This document shows, piece after piece, positions 57,381 to 64,000 of a stretch of 64,000 nucleotides of DNA (positions are counted from its first letter, which is position 1; every line of letters starts with the position of its first letter). This DNA is from Rhodococcus sp. 105337. GTDB lineage: Bacteria > Actinomycetota > Actinomycetes > Mycobacteriales > Mycobacteriaceae. The notes beneath the pieces are model-generated. The model saw nothing but the letters and a program-made list of their open reading frames with translations, was not told where the DNA came from and did no database searches. The translations under genes and the position numbers were made by a program. The DNA is taken from the NCBI RefSeq assembly GCF_012844225.1, contig NZ_JABAGQ010000002.1, positions 310,001 to 374,000 of the forward strand. Reading direction: 5' to 3'.

Positions 57381-58412
57381 ATGACGACGATCGGGATTCT
57401 TACGAGCGGCGGGGACTGCCCGGGCCTCAACGCTGTCATCCGCGGCGCGGTCCTGAAAGGCACGGAAGTCCACGGCCAGGAGTTCGTCGGTTTCCTCGAC
57501 GGTTGGCGCGGACTCGTCGAAGGCGACGCGATTCCGTTGGATCGCAGCAGAGTTCGTGGTCTGGCCCAGCAGGGCGGCACCATTCTGGGTACCAGCCGGT
57601 TCGGTCCCTATCAGGGCCCGCAGGGCGGTGCGCAGAACATTCAGGCCACTCTCGACCGGCTCGGGGTGGACGCAGTCGTCGCCATCGGGGGTGAGGGCAC
57701 GGCGGCGGCGTCGAAACGCCTGTTCGAGGACGGGATCAAGATCGTCGGTGTTCCCAAGACGATCGACAACGACCTCAGCCACACCGACTACACCTTCGGG
57801 TTCGATACCGCCGTGGAGATTGCCACCGTGGCGATCGACCGGCTGCGTACGACCGGCAATTCCCACAAACGGTGCATGGTCCTCGAGGTGATGGGCCGGC
57901 ATGCAGGATGGATTGCGCTGCATTCGGGTACCGCCGGTGGCGCCCACGCCATCCTGATCCCGGAACACCCCGAGAGCCTCGAGCAGATCTGCGAATGGGT
58001 GCTCAGCGTCCGCAACCGCGGACGTGCGCCGATGGTGGTCGTCGCGGAGGGATTCAAGTTCCCGGATATGGACGAGGCGTATTCGACCAAGGGACTGGAC
58101 GGGTTCGATCGCCCCCGGCTCGGCGGTATCGGCGAGGTGCTCGCGCCCCTGATCGAGGAGCGCACCGGCATCGAAACCCGCGCCACCGTGCTCGGACACA
58201 TCCAGCGCGGTGGTGTTCCGACCGCGTTCGACCGGGTGCTCGCAACCCGCCTCGGTATGGCGGTGACCGATCTCGTCGCCGACGAGGAATGGGGACACAT
58301 GGTCGCGCTGCACGGCACCGAGATCGCCCGGGTCGGGTTCGACGAATCGCTTGCCGACCCCAAGTTCGTGCCCGAGTCGCGCTATCAGGAAATGCGCGTT
58401 CTCTTCGGCTGA
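57381..58412 (+). CDS. pfkA: 6-phosphofructokinase, actinobacterial mixed-group type
   Basis: The 343-residue enzyme phosphorylates fructose 6-phosphate. It has [23 protein letters not shown] (103-107), PKTIDNDL (125-132) and [10 protein letters not shown]. The Gly in GGEGT is the residue typical of ATP-users, while the Lys of PKTIDND is seen in PPi-type and group III enzymes. This pair matches the ATP-dependent Streptomyces enzyme, so I predict ATP as donor. The ATG at 57381 follows GGAGG by 5 nt. It lies between gatA and gatB, as in mycobacteria. Confidence 0.95.
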   Translation: MTTIGILTSGGDCPGLNAVIRGAVLKGTEVHGQEFVGFLDGWRGLVEGDAIPLDRSRVRGLAQQGGTILGTSRFGPYQGPQGGAQNIQATLDRLGVDAVVAIGGEGTAAASKRLFEDGIKIVGVPKTIDNDLSHTDYTFGFDTAVEIATVAIDRLRTTGNSHKRCMVLEVMGRHAGWIALHSGTAGGAHAILIPEHPESLEQICEWVLSVRNRGRAPMVVVAEGFKFPDMDEAYSTKGLDGFDRPRLGGIGEVLAPLIEERTGIETRATVLGHIQRGGVPTAFDRVLATRLGMAVTDLVADEEWGHMVALHGTEIARVGFDESLADPKFVPESRYQEMRVLFG

Positions 58413-58466
58413 GGCCGCGCGGGGTGGCCGGGTACGAGCCCGCGCCGCCCCGTTCGGGGGGCGGTC

Positions 58467-58472
58467 TAAAAT
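58467..58472 (+). promoter_or_regulatory. Candidate -10 (TAAAAT) of gatB, leaderless
   Basis: TAAAAT is five of six to consensus, stands out in a GC-rich setting and ends 7 nt before the gatB ATG. Confidence 0.5.
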
Positions 58473-58479
58473 CAGGTGC

Positions 58480-59991
58480 ATGACTGCCTCTGTGTCTGCC
58501 GACCTGCTCGCCTACGACGACGTGCTCGCGAAGTTCGAGCCCGTGATGGGCATGGAGGTGCACGTCGAATTGCACACCGCCACCAAGATGTTCTGCGGGT
58601 GCCCGACGGGGTTCGGCGCCGAGCCCAATACCCAGGTGTGCCCCGTGTGCCTCGGTCTCCCGGGCGCACTGCCGGTGGTGAACCAGGCGGCGGTCGAGTC
58701 GGCGATCCGGATCGGTCTGGCCCTGAACTGCTCGATCACCCCGTGGGGCCGGTTCGCGCGCAAGAACTACTTCTACCCGGATCAGCCGAAGAACTACCAG
58801 ATCTCGCAGTACGACGAGCCCATCGCCACCGACGGCTACCTCGACGTGGTGCTCGACGACGGCAGCACCTGGCGCGTGGACATCGAACGCGCGCACATGG
58901 AGGAGGACACCGGCAAGTCGTTGCACGTGGGCGGCGCCACCGGCCGGATCCACGGTGCGAGCCACTCGCTGCTCGACTACAACCGTGCGGGAGTGCCCCT
59001 CGTCGAGATCGTCACCAAGCCGATCGTCGGTGCCGGAGAACGCGCGCCCGAGGTGGCACGCGCCTACGTGACCGCCCTGCGCGACCTGCTCCGCGCGCTC
59101 GACGTGTCGGATGTGCGCATGGACCAGGGATCGATGCGGTGCGACGCGAACATCTCGCTCATGCCGATCGGCGCGAAGGAGTTCGGTACCCGTACCGAGA
59201 CGAAGAACGTCAACTCGCTCAAGTCGGTCGAGGTGGCCGTGCGCTACGAGATGCGCCGTCAAGCCGCAGTGCTCCTCTCCGGCGGTGAGGTGATCCAGGA
59301 AACCCGGCACTTCCAGGAGGCCGACGGCACCACATCCCCGGGTCGCCGCAAGGAAACCGCGGAGGACTACCGGTACTTCCCGGAGCCGGACCTCGAACCG
59401 GTCGCACCCGACGCCGCGTGGGTCGAAGAACTGCGCGGCACGCTCCCGGAGCTGCCGTGGTTGCGTCGGGCCCGCATCCAAGCCGAATGGGGTGTCTCGG
59501 ACGAGGTGATGCGCGACCTGGTCAACGCCGGCGCCCTCGACCTGGTCATCGCCACCACCGAGGCGGGTGCGCCCGCCGACGCGGCGCGATCCTGGTGGGT
59601 GTCGTACCTGACGCAGCAGGCCAACACGCGCGGAGTCGAACTGGCCGATCTTCCGATCAGTCCGAAGCAGGTCGCGCAGGTCATTGCGCTCATCGACAGC
59701 GGCAAGCTCAACAACAAGGTCGCCCGCCAGGTCGTCGATCACGTGCTCGCGGGTGAAGGCGATCCCGAGCAGATCCTCGAGGCGCATCCCGAACTCGTCG
59801 TGGTGCGTGACGACAGCAAGCTGCAGGCTGCCGTCGACGAGGCGCTCGCCGCGAACCCGGATATCGCCGAGAAGATCCGCTCCGGCAAGGTCCAGGCCGC
59901 GGGCAAGATCGTCGGCGACGTCATGAAGGCGACACGCGGACAGGCCGACCCCGCCCGCGTCAAGGAACTCGTTATCGCTGCCTGTAGCTGA
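58480..59991 (+). CDS. gatB: Aspartyl/glutamyl-tRNA amidotransferase subunit B
   Basis: The 503-residue GatB kinase/amidase subunit activates the misacylated tRNA and transfers ammonia from GatA. It has [31 protein letters not shown] (zinc cysteines), [24 protein letters not shown], and a YqeY-like C-terminal helical domain ending in [11 protein letters not shown]. It has its own probable leaderless promoter. The ATG at 58480 matches the usual N-terminus. A hairpin follows. Confidence 0.97.
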   Translation: MTASVSADLLAYDDVLAKFEPVMGMEVHVELHTATKMFCGCPTGFGAEPNTQVCPVCLGLPGALPVVNQAAVESAIRIGLALNCSITPWGRFARKNYFYPDQPKNYQISQYDEPIATDGYLDVVLDDGSTWRVDIERAHMEEDTGKSLHVGGATGRIHGASHSLLDYNRAGVPLVEIVTKPIVGAGERAPEVARAYVTALRDLLRALDVSDVRMDQGSMRCDANISLMPIGAKEFGTRTETKNVNSLKSVEVAVRYEMRRQAAVLLSGGEVIQETRHFQEADGTTSPGRRKETAEDYRYFPEPDLEPVAPDAAWVEELRGTLPELPWLRRARIQAEWGVSDEVMRDLVNAGALDLVIATTEAGAPADAARSWWVSYLTQQANTRGVELADLPISPKQVAQVIALIDSGKLNNKVARQVVDHVLAGEGDPEQILEAHPELVVVRDDSKLQAAVDEALAANPDIAEKIRSGKVQAAGKIVGDVMKATRGQADPARVKELVIAACS

Positions 59992-60002
59992 CGTCCTGCT
60001 GA

Positions 60003-60046
60003 ACACCACCGCGGCCGAGCCCGTTCCGGGCCGGCCGCGGTGGTGT
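60003..60046. terminator. Hairpin terminator between gatB and the convergent lipoprotein gene
   Basis: A perfect 14-bp outer stem (ACACCACCGCGGCC and complement) encloses a second short stem (GCCCG/CGGGC). It lies 11 bp after gatB. Confidence 0.8.
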
Positions 60047-60095
60047 CTGCACGAACGTTTCCCGGACCGCAGTCTCTGCCCGGGCGGGCCGGACC

Positions 60096-61244
60096 TCAGT
60101 CGAAGCCGCCGCCGCCCGCGGGGAACTGGATGCGCACGACGCGGTCGTCGTTCGGTCCGGGTTCACCGCCGGACTTGTTGACCGTCGAGATCCAGAGCAG
60201 ACCGTCCGGGGACGACGCCGCCCCGCGAAGCAGGCCGTAGCGATCCTGAACGGTGAGGACCGGCGCGGCGGTGACCGCACCCGATCCCGGATCGATCGCC
60301 ACCACGGCGACCGCTTTCCCGCCGGTCAGCGCTACCGCGATACCGTCCGGCGACGCGGCGCATCCCGCCACGCCGGGCCGCTCGGGCCAAGTCCATGCCG
60401 GGCCCGCACCGACGGAGCCGTCCGCGCCGATGCGCTGGAGACGATCTTCGAGTTCGGTCCGGTCCGTCACCCACAGATTGCCGCCCGGGTCGCGGCACAC
60501 GTCACCGGCCGTGCCGATGCCCGAGAGCACCACGGTGGGCACCGGTGCGGTGCCCGGCGCCGGAAGCGGAAACTCGAGCAGTTTCCCGGCCAGAGAAGCG
60601 GGATCGGTTGCCGCGGAGCCGTTTCCCGCATTTCCGGTGAGGACGACCATCTCCGTGGCGGACGTGAATTCGATGGCGCCACCGTTTCCCGTCGCGCCGC
60701 GGGGTATGCCGGTCAGCACATCCTTCGGGGTGTCGCCGGCCGCGACCCGCACGACCCGGTTGTCGGTGGGGGTGGTGATGTAGGCGTAGAGCAACCGGTC
60801 TTCGTCGAAGGTGGGGGACAGCGCCACATCGAGCAGGCCGCCGTCACCCGAAGCGTCGACGGGGACGGTGGCGATTTCCACGGGCTCGGTGTCGGGCGCG
60901 ACCTGGAGGATTCGTCCGGTCCGTCGTTCCGTCACGAGTGCGGCACCACCGCCGGGCAGGGTCACCAGCCCGCCGGTCGTGTCGAGACAGGTCGCGACCA
61001 CTGCCGGATCGGGATCTTCACACGGCCCCGGGGGCACGGCGGAGGCGTTCGGCGTCGTCGTGGTCGTCGTGGGGTCCTGCGGCCCGAAACCGGGACCGGA
61101 ATCGAAGGTCGGTTCGGGGGTGAACGGTGTCGATGCCGCATCGTCGAACCTCGCGCAGGACGACAGCGCGAGAACCCCGACGGCCAGTGCCACCGCCGCC
61201 GTCCGAACACCGCGCGAACCTGTCGACTGCCTGCCCCACGTCAT
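60096..61244 (-). CDS. LppZ-like lipoprotein, sorbosone/glucose-dehydrogenase-type propeller
   Basis: A 382-residue lipoprotein with a signal peptide ending in LSSC (Cys about residue 30), a Pro/Thr-rich linker with a TTTTTT run, and a beta-propeller of the glucose/sorbosone dehydrogenase type (GGLLDVALSPTFDEDRLLYA, GNGGAIEFTS, GGNLWVTDRTELEDRL, RGAASSPDGLLWISTVNKSG). It resembles mycobacterial LppZ. Key catalytic residues of PQQ enzymes cannot be confirmed, so its role may be binding. The ATG at 61244 is 7 nt after TAACGT. Confidence 0.85.
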   Translation of the reverse strand: MTWGRQSTGSRGVRTAAVALAVGVLALSSCARFDDAASTPFTPEPTFDSGPGFGPQDPTTTTTTPNASAVPPGPCEDPDPAVVATCLDTTGGLVTLPGGGAALVTERRTGRILQVAPDTEPVEIATVPVDASGDGGLLDVALSPTFDEDRLLYAYITTPTDNRVVRVAAGDTPKDVLTGIPRGATGNGGAIEFTSATEMVVLTGNAGNGSAATDPASLAGKLLEFPLPAPGTAPVPTVVLSGIGTAGDVCRDPGGNLWVTDRTELEDRLQRIGADGSVGAGPAWTWPERPGVAGCAASPDGIAVALTGGKAVAVVAIDPGSGAVTAAPVLTVQDRYGLLRGAASSPDGLLWISTVNKSGGEPGPNDDRVVRIQFPAGGGGFD

Positions 61245-61251
61245 AGCGCAA

Positions 61252-61257
61252 ACGTTA
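61252..61257 (-). promoter_or_regulatory. Candidate -10 (TAACGT) of the LppZ-like gene, leaderless
   Basis: TAACGT on the minus strand ends 7 nt before the ATG at 61244. Confidence 0.45.
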
Positions 61258-61310
61258 CCGGCACGCCGCGTGTCGCCTCCGGATGCCGGGTGCTCGGGCG
61301 CCCGGAGTCC

Positions 61311-61316
61311 TACCCT
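61311..61316 (+). promoter_or_regulatory. Candidate -10 (TACCCT) of the DoxX gene, leaderless
   Basis: TACCCT ends 6 nt before the GTG at 61323; this pair shares a 78-bp divergent region with the LppZ-like gene. Confidence 0.45.
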
Positions 61317-61322
61317 GGTGGC

Positions 61323-62072
61323 GTGACCGACAAGGAAACCGGCCGATCGCCGGAAACAGGATCGAGTCCTTTCGACGAGCCGACACTCCAGATGCGGCGC
61401 ACTCGTGCCTCCCGGCTGGAGTCCGAGGACGACCTCGACCTCGACGGATCGTCGTTCGGTAGCGGTGCCCACGCGGCGCCCACCGAGCAGATGTACCGGC
61501 CCGGCACCGCCGGTGGCTACGTGGCGGATCCCGCGTCCACGACCGTCGAGCAGCATCCGGTCAAGGTTCGACGCGGCACCCTCGATCTCGGGTTGCTGAT
61601 TCTGCGACTCGCGGTCGGTGGAACCCTGATCGCCCACGGCCTGCAGAAACTGGTCGGGTTGTGGGGCGGGCCCGGACTCGACGGTTTCGAGGAACTGCTG
61701 CGCGAGGCCGGATATCAGCAGCCCCGGGTGCTTGCGATCGTCGGCGCGGTCGGCGAGACGGCGGCCGGTGCGCTGCTCGTGCTCGGTCTGCTGACACCTC
61801 TTGCCGCGGCGGCGGTGGTCGCGATCATGATCAACGCCGTGTTGTTCAAGCACGACCTCGAGCCGGGCGTGCAGTACTTCGCGTCCGACCGCTCCGGCTT
61901 CGAGTACGAGGTTCTCCTCGCCGCAGCGGCGGTGGCGCTCACGCTCACCGGTCCCGGCAGGATCGCGGCCGACGGCCCGCGCAAGTGGGCGACACGTCCC
62001 TTCCTCGGATCGTTCGTCGCGTTGCTGCTCGGCGTCGCGGCGGGTGTCTGTCTGTGGCTGTTCGGCCGCTGA
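61323..62072 (+). CDS. DoxX-family membrane protein (Rv3005c-like)
   Basis: A 249-residue protein. About 85 polar N-terminal residues precede a DoxX domain with four transmembrane helices (LGLLILRLAVGGTLIAHGLQ, GAVGETAAGALLVLGLL, AAAAVVAIMINAVLF, EVLLAAAAVALTL) and a last helix at the C-terminus. In M. tuberculosis the homologue (DoxX/Rv3005c) forms a membrane oxidoreductase complex with SodA and SseA that handles oxidative stress; whether this protein does so is unknown. The GTG start fits promoter spacing. Confidence 0.85.
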   Translation: MTDKETGRSPETGSSPFDEPTLQMRRTRASRLESEDDLDLDGSSFGSGAHAAPTEQMYRPGTAGGYVADPASTTVEQHPVKVRRGTLDLGLLILRLAVGGTLIAHGLQKLVGLWGGPGLDGFEELLREAGYQQPRVLAIVGAVGETAAGALLVLGLLTPLAAAAVVAIMINAVLFKHDLEPGVQYFASDRSGFEYEVLLAAAAVALTLTGPGRIAADGPRKWATRPFLGSFVALLLGVAAGVCLWLFGR

Positions 62073-62083
62073 GACCACGGAAA

Positions 62084-62121
62084 ACGGCGGGGGCCGCACA
62101 CATGTGTGCGGCCCCCGCCGT
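62084..62121. terminator. 38-bp perfect palindrome between DoxX and ilvD genes
   Basis: Two exact 19-nt arms (ACGGCGGGGGCCGCACACA and complement) meet with no spacer. As RNA this folds into a long hairpin with a 4-nt loop, 11 bp after the DoxX stop and 20 bp after the ilvD stop on the other strand. It suits a bidirectional terminator. Confidence 0.85.
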
Positions 62122-62141
62122 CGTCTCGTTCGTGCCCGTGA

Positions 62142-63983
62142 TCAGGGCACGTAGCGAACCGCGCCCTTGTCGGCGGAGGTGGCCAGCGCGGCATACGCGC
62201 GCAGCGCGGTGGTGACTGTGCGCTGACGATCGACCGGCTGCCAGGGCTTCTCCGACGCCTCCATCTTGGCGCGACGGGTGGCGAGTTCCTCGTCGGACAC
62301 CAGCACCTCGAGCGTGCGGGTCGCGACGTCGATGCGGATCTGGTCACCGGTCTCGACCAGACCGATCGTGCCGCCGGCGGCCGCTTCGGGGGAGATGTGC
62401 CCGATCGACAGCCCCGACGTGCCACCGGAGAACCGGCCGTCGGTGATCAGTGCACACACCTTGCCCAGGCCGGCGCCCTTGAGGAAGGCGGTGGGATGCA
62501 GCATCTCCTGCATTCCGGGTCCGCCCTTGGGGCCTTCGTAGCGGACGACCATCACGTCGCCGGGCTTGATCCGCTTCTGCAGGATCGCCGAGACCGCTTC
62601 CTCCTGGGACTCGACCACGAGCGCAGGCCCCTGGAAGGAGAACAGGTCCTCCTCGATACCCGCGGTCTTGAGGATCGCGCCGTCGAGGGCGACGTTGCCG
62701 CGCAGCACGACGAGTCCGCCTTCGACGGTGTACGCATGTTCGACGTCGCGGATGCATCCGCCGGCCGCGTCGGTGTCGAGCGAGGACCACCTGTTGTCGG
62801 TGGAGAAGGGCTCGGTGGTGCGCACACCGCCCGGGGCGGCGTGGAACAACTCGAGTGCTTCGTCGGATGCTTTTCCGGAGCGGATGTCCCAGGTGTCGAG
62901 CCACTCGTCGAAGCTCTTGGTGTGCACCGTCGACACATCGGTTTCCAGCAGTCCGCCGCGTCGCAATTCGCCGAGCAGTGCGGGGATGCCACCGGCCCGG
63001 TGCACGTCCTCCATGTGGTAGTCGGAGTTCGGGGAGACCTTCGACAGGCACGGCACCTTGCGGCTGATGGCGTCGATCGTCTCGAGGTCGAAGTCGACCT
63101 CGCCTTCCTGGGCGGCGGCAAGCGTGTGCAGCACCGTGTTGGTCGACCCGCCCATCGCGACGTCGAGCGCCATCGCGTTACGGAAGGCGGCGGGAGTGGC
63201 GATGTTTCGCGGCAGCACGGACTCGTCGCCGTCGCGGTAGTAGCGCAGCGCCGCCTCGACGACGGTGGTTCCGGCCCGCTCGAACAGTGCGCGTCGTGCG
63301 GAGTGCGTCGCCAGGGTCGAGCCGTTGCCCGGGAGGGCAAGGCCCAGTGCTTCGGTGAGGCAGTTCATCGAGTTGGCGGTGAACATGCCCGAGCACGATC
63401 CGCAGGTCGGGCACGCGCTGCGCTCGACCTCGTCGAGACCTTCCTCGCTCACCGAGTCGTTGGCCGACGCGGAGATCGCGGTGATGAGGTCGGTGGGTGC
63501 CTGTGCGACGCCCCCGACGACGACCGCCTTGCCTGCTTCCATCGGCCCACCGGAGACGAACACGGTCGGGATGTTCAGGCGCATCGCGGCATTGAGCATG
63601 CCCGGCGTGATCTTGTCGCAGTTCGAGATGCACACCAGCGCGTCGGCGGTATGTGCGTTGACCATGTATTCCACGGAGTCCGCGATGATTTCGCGGCTCG
63701 GCAGCGAGTACAGCATTCCGCCGTGGCCCATCGCGATACCGTCGTCGACCGCGATGGTGTGGAACTCGCGTGCCACGCCGCCGGCTGCCTTGACGGCCTT
63801 GGCGACGATCTCGCCGACATCCTTGAGGTGGACGTGGCCGGGAACGAATTGCGTGTACGAGTTCGCGATGGCGACGATCGGCTTGCCGAAGTCGGAATCG
63901 GTCAATCCGGTGGCGCGCCACAGTGAGCGCGCGCCGGCTGCATTACGTCCGACGGTGGTGGTGCGTGACCTCAACGGGGGCAT
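62142..63983 (-). CDS. ilvD: Dihydroxy-acid dehydratase IlvD
   Basis: The 613-residue iron-sulfur enzyme converts dihydroxy-isovalerate and dihydroxy-methylvalerate to the 2-keto acids of valine and isoleucine synthesis. Cluster cysteines are in [14 protein letters not shown] and [39 protein letters not shown] is the typical N-terminus and [19 protein letters not shown] the active-site region near the C-terminus. Length is normal for the group with a [4Fe-4S]- or [2Fe-2S]-type cluster. The whole gene is inside the window, with only 17 bp of upstream sequence. Confidence 0.96.
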   Translation of the reverse strand: MPPLRSRTTTVGRNAAGARSLWRATGLTDSDFGKPIVAIANSYTQFVPGHVHLKDVGEIVAKAVKAAGGVAREFHTIAVDDGIAMGHGGMLYSLPSREIIADSVEYMVNAHTADALVCISNCDKITPGMLNAAMRLNIPTVFVSGGPMEAGKAVVVGGVAQAPTDLITAISASANDSVSEEGLDEVERSACPTCGSCSGMFTANSMNCLTEALGLALPGNGSTLATHSARRALFERAGTTVVEAALRYYRDGDESVLPRNIATPAAFRNAMALDVAMGGSTNTVLHTLAAAQEGEVDFDLETIDAISRKVPCLSKVSPNSDYHMEDVHRAGGIPALLGELRRGGLLETDVSTVHTKSFDEWLDTWDIRSGKASDEALELFHAAPGGVRTTEPFSTDNRWSSLDTDAAGGCIRDVEHAYTVEGGLVVLRGNVALDGAILKTAGIEEDLFSFQGPALVVESQEEAVSAILQKRIKPGDVMVVRYEGPKGGPGMQEMLHPTAFLKGAGLGKVCALITDGRFSGGTSGLSIGHISPEAAAGGTIGLVETGDQIRIDVATRTLEVLVSDEELATRRAKMEASEKPWQPVDRQRTVTTALRAYAALATSADKGAVRYVP

Positions 63984-64000
63984 GGCTGACTTCCTTGACG

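Overview
The window is a high-G+C actinobacterial chromosome segment, almost certainly from Rhodococcus or a close Nocardiaceae relative. The evidence is dense G+C-rich coding, many GTG starts, overlapping ATGA/GTGA gene junctions and a run of genes (nrdHIEF, Nudix/fecB-like, ctaD, serB, glucan and methyltransferase genes, etfBA, iscS-like, mnmA, ligA, ACT protein, gatCA, pfkA, gatB, lppZ-like, doxX-like, ilvD) that follows the Rv3053c to Rv300x region of Mycobacterium tuberculosis as I know it, with local insertions and losses. It is core chromosome: I see no tRNA, rRNA, CRISPR array, transposase or integrase.

Layout. 1-310 is the 3' end of a CobW-type protein gene. 324-1772 is a DEAD-box RNA helicase with a low-complexity tail. 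1999-6110 holds molybdenum cofactor genes: moaE, a fused moaC-moaB/mogA and moeA on the minus strand, with moaA and moaD divergent. 6132-8085 has nadE, a small nucleosidase-like gene and an HslJ-type lipoprotein. 8110-9375 is a TetR/FMN-reductase divergent pair around a perfect 12-bp palindrome. 9603-13263 encodes a PaoABC-type three-subunit molybdenum hydroxylase, a likely client of the nearby Moco genes. 13415-17728 is the class Ib ribonucleotide reductase operon nrdHIEF behind two NrdR-like boxes spaced 32 bp apart. 17810-26663 has a Nudix hydrolase, a FecB-like lipoprotein, ctaD, serB, a PTH2-like protein, glgX and an ABC ATPase.

26716-39665 holds a Nudix/enoyl-CoA hydratase pair and the equivalents of the mycobacterial polymethylated-polysaccharide cluster: two methyltransferase-fold proteins, a hexapeptide acyltransferase, a GT4 glycosyltransferase, a GH57 branching enzyme and a further methyltransferase. 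A DapA-like/LysR pair and an amidase are interspersed. 39764-41685 is the electron transfer flavoprotein operon with a perfect 13-bp inverted repeat over its promoter. 41875-47404 carries sulfur/tRNA-thiolation and DNA ligase genes. 47657-50376 is an operon of an ABC-ATPase-like protein with degraded catalytic motifs and a YhgE/Pip membrane protein. 50437-59991 contains the ACT protein, gatCA, then a block absent from the mycobacterial order (membrane alpha/beta hydrolase, secreted phospholipase-A2-like protein and a divergent two-component system), then pfkA and gatB. 60096-63983 has an LppZ-like lipoprotein, a DoxX protein and ilvD.

Control signals. Many genes start 6-8 nt after a TANNNT hexamer, consistent with leaderless transcripts. 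Several operons end in strong GC hairpins. The most distinctive points are the pseudo-ABC/YhgE operon, the phospholipase/hydrolase/two-component block, the palindrome at etfBA, the PaoABC-type enzyme and the MoaC-MoaB fusion. I do not see a clearly unprecedented multi-gene system.
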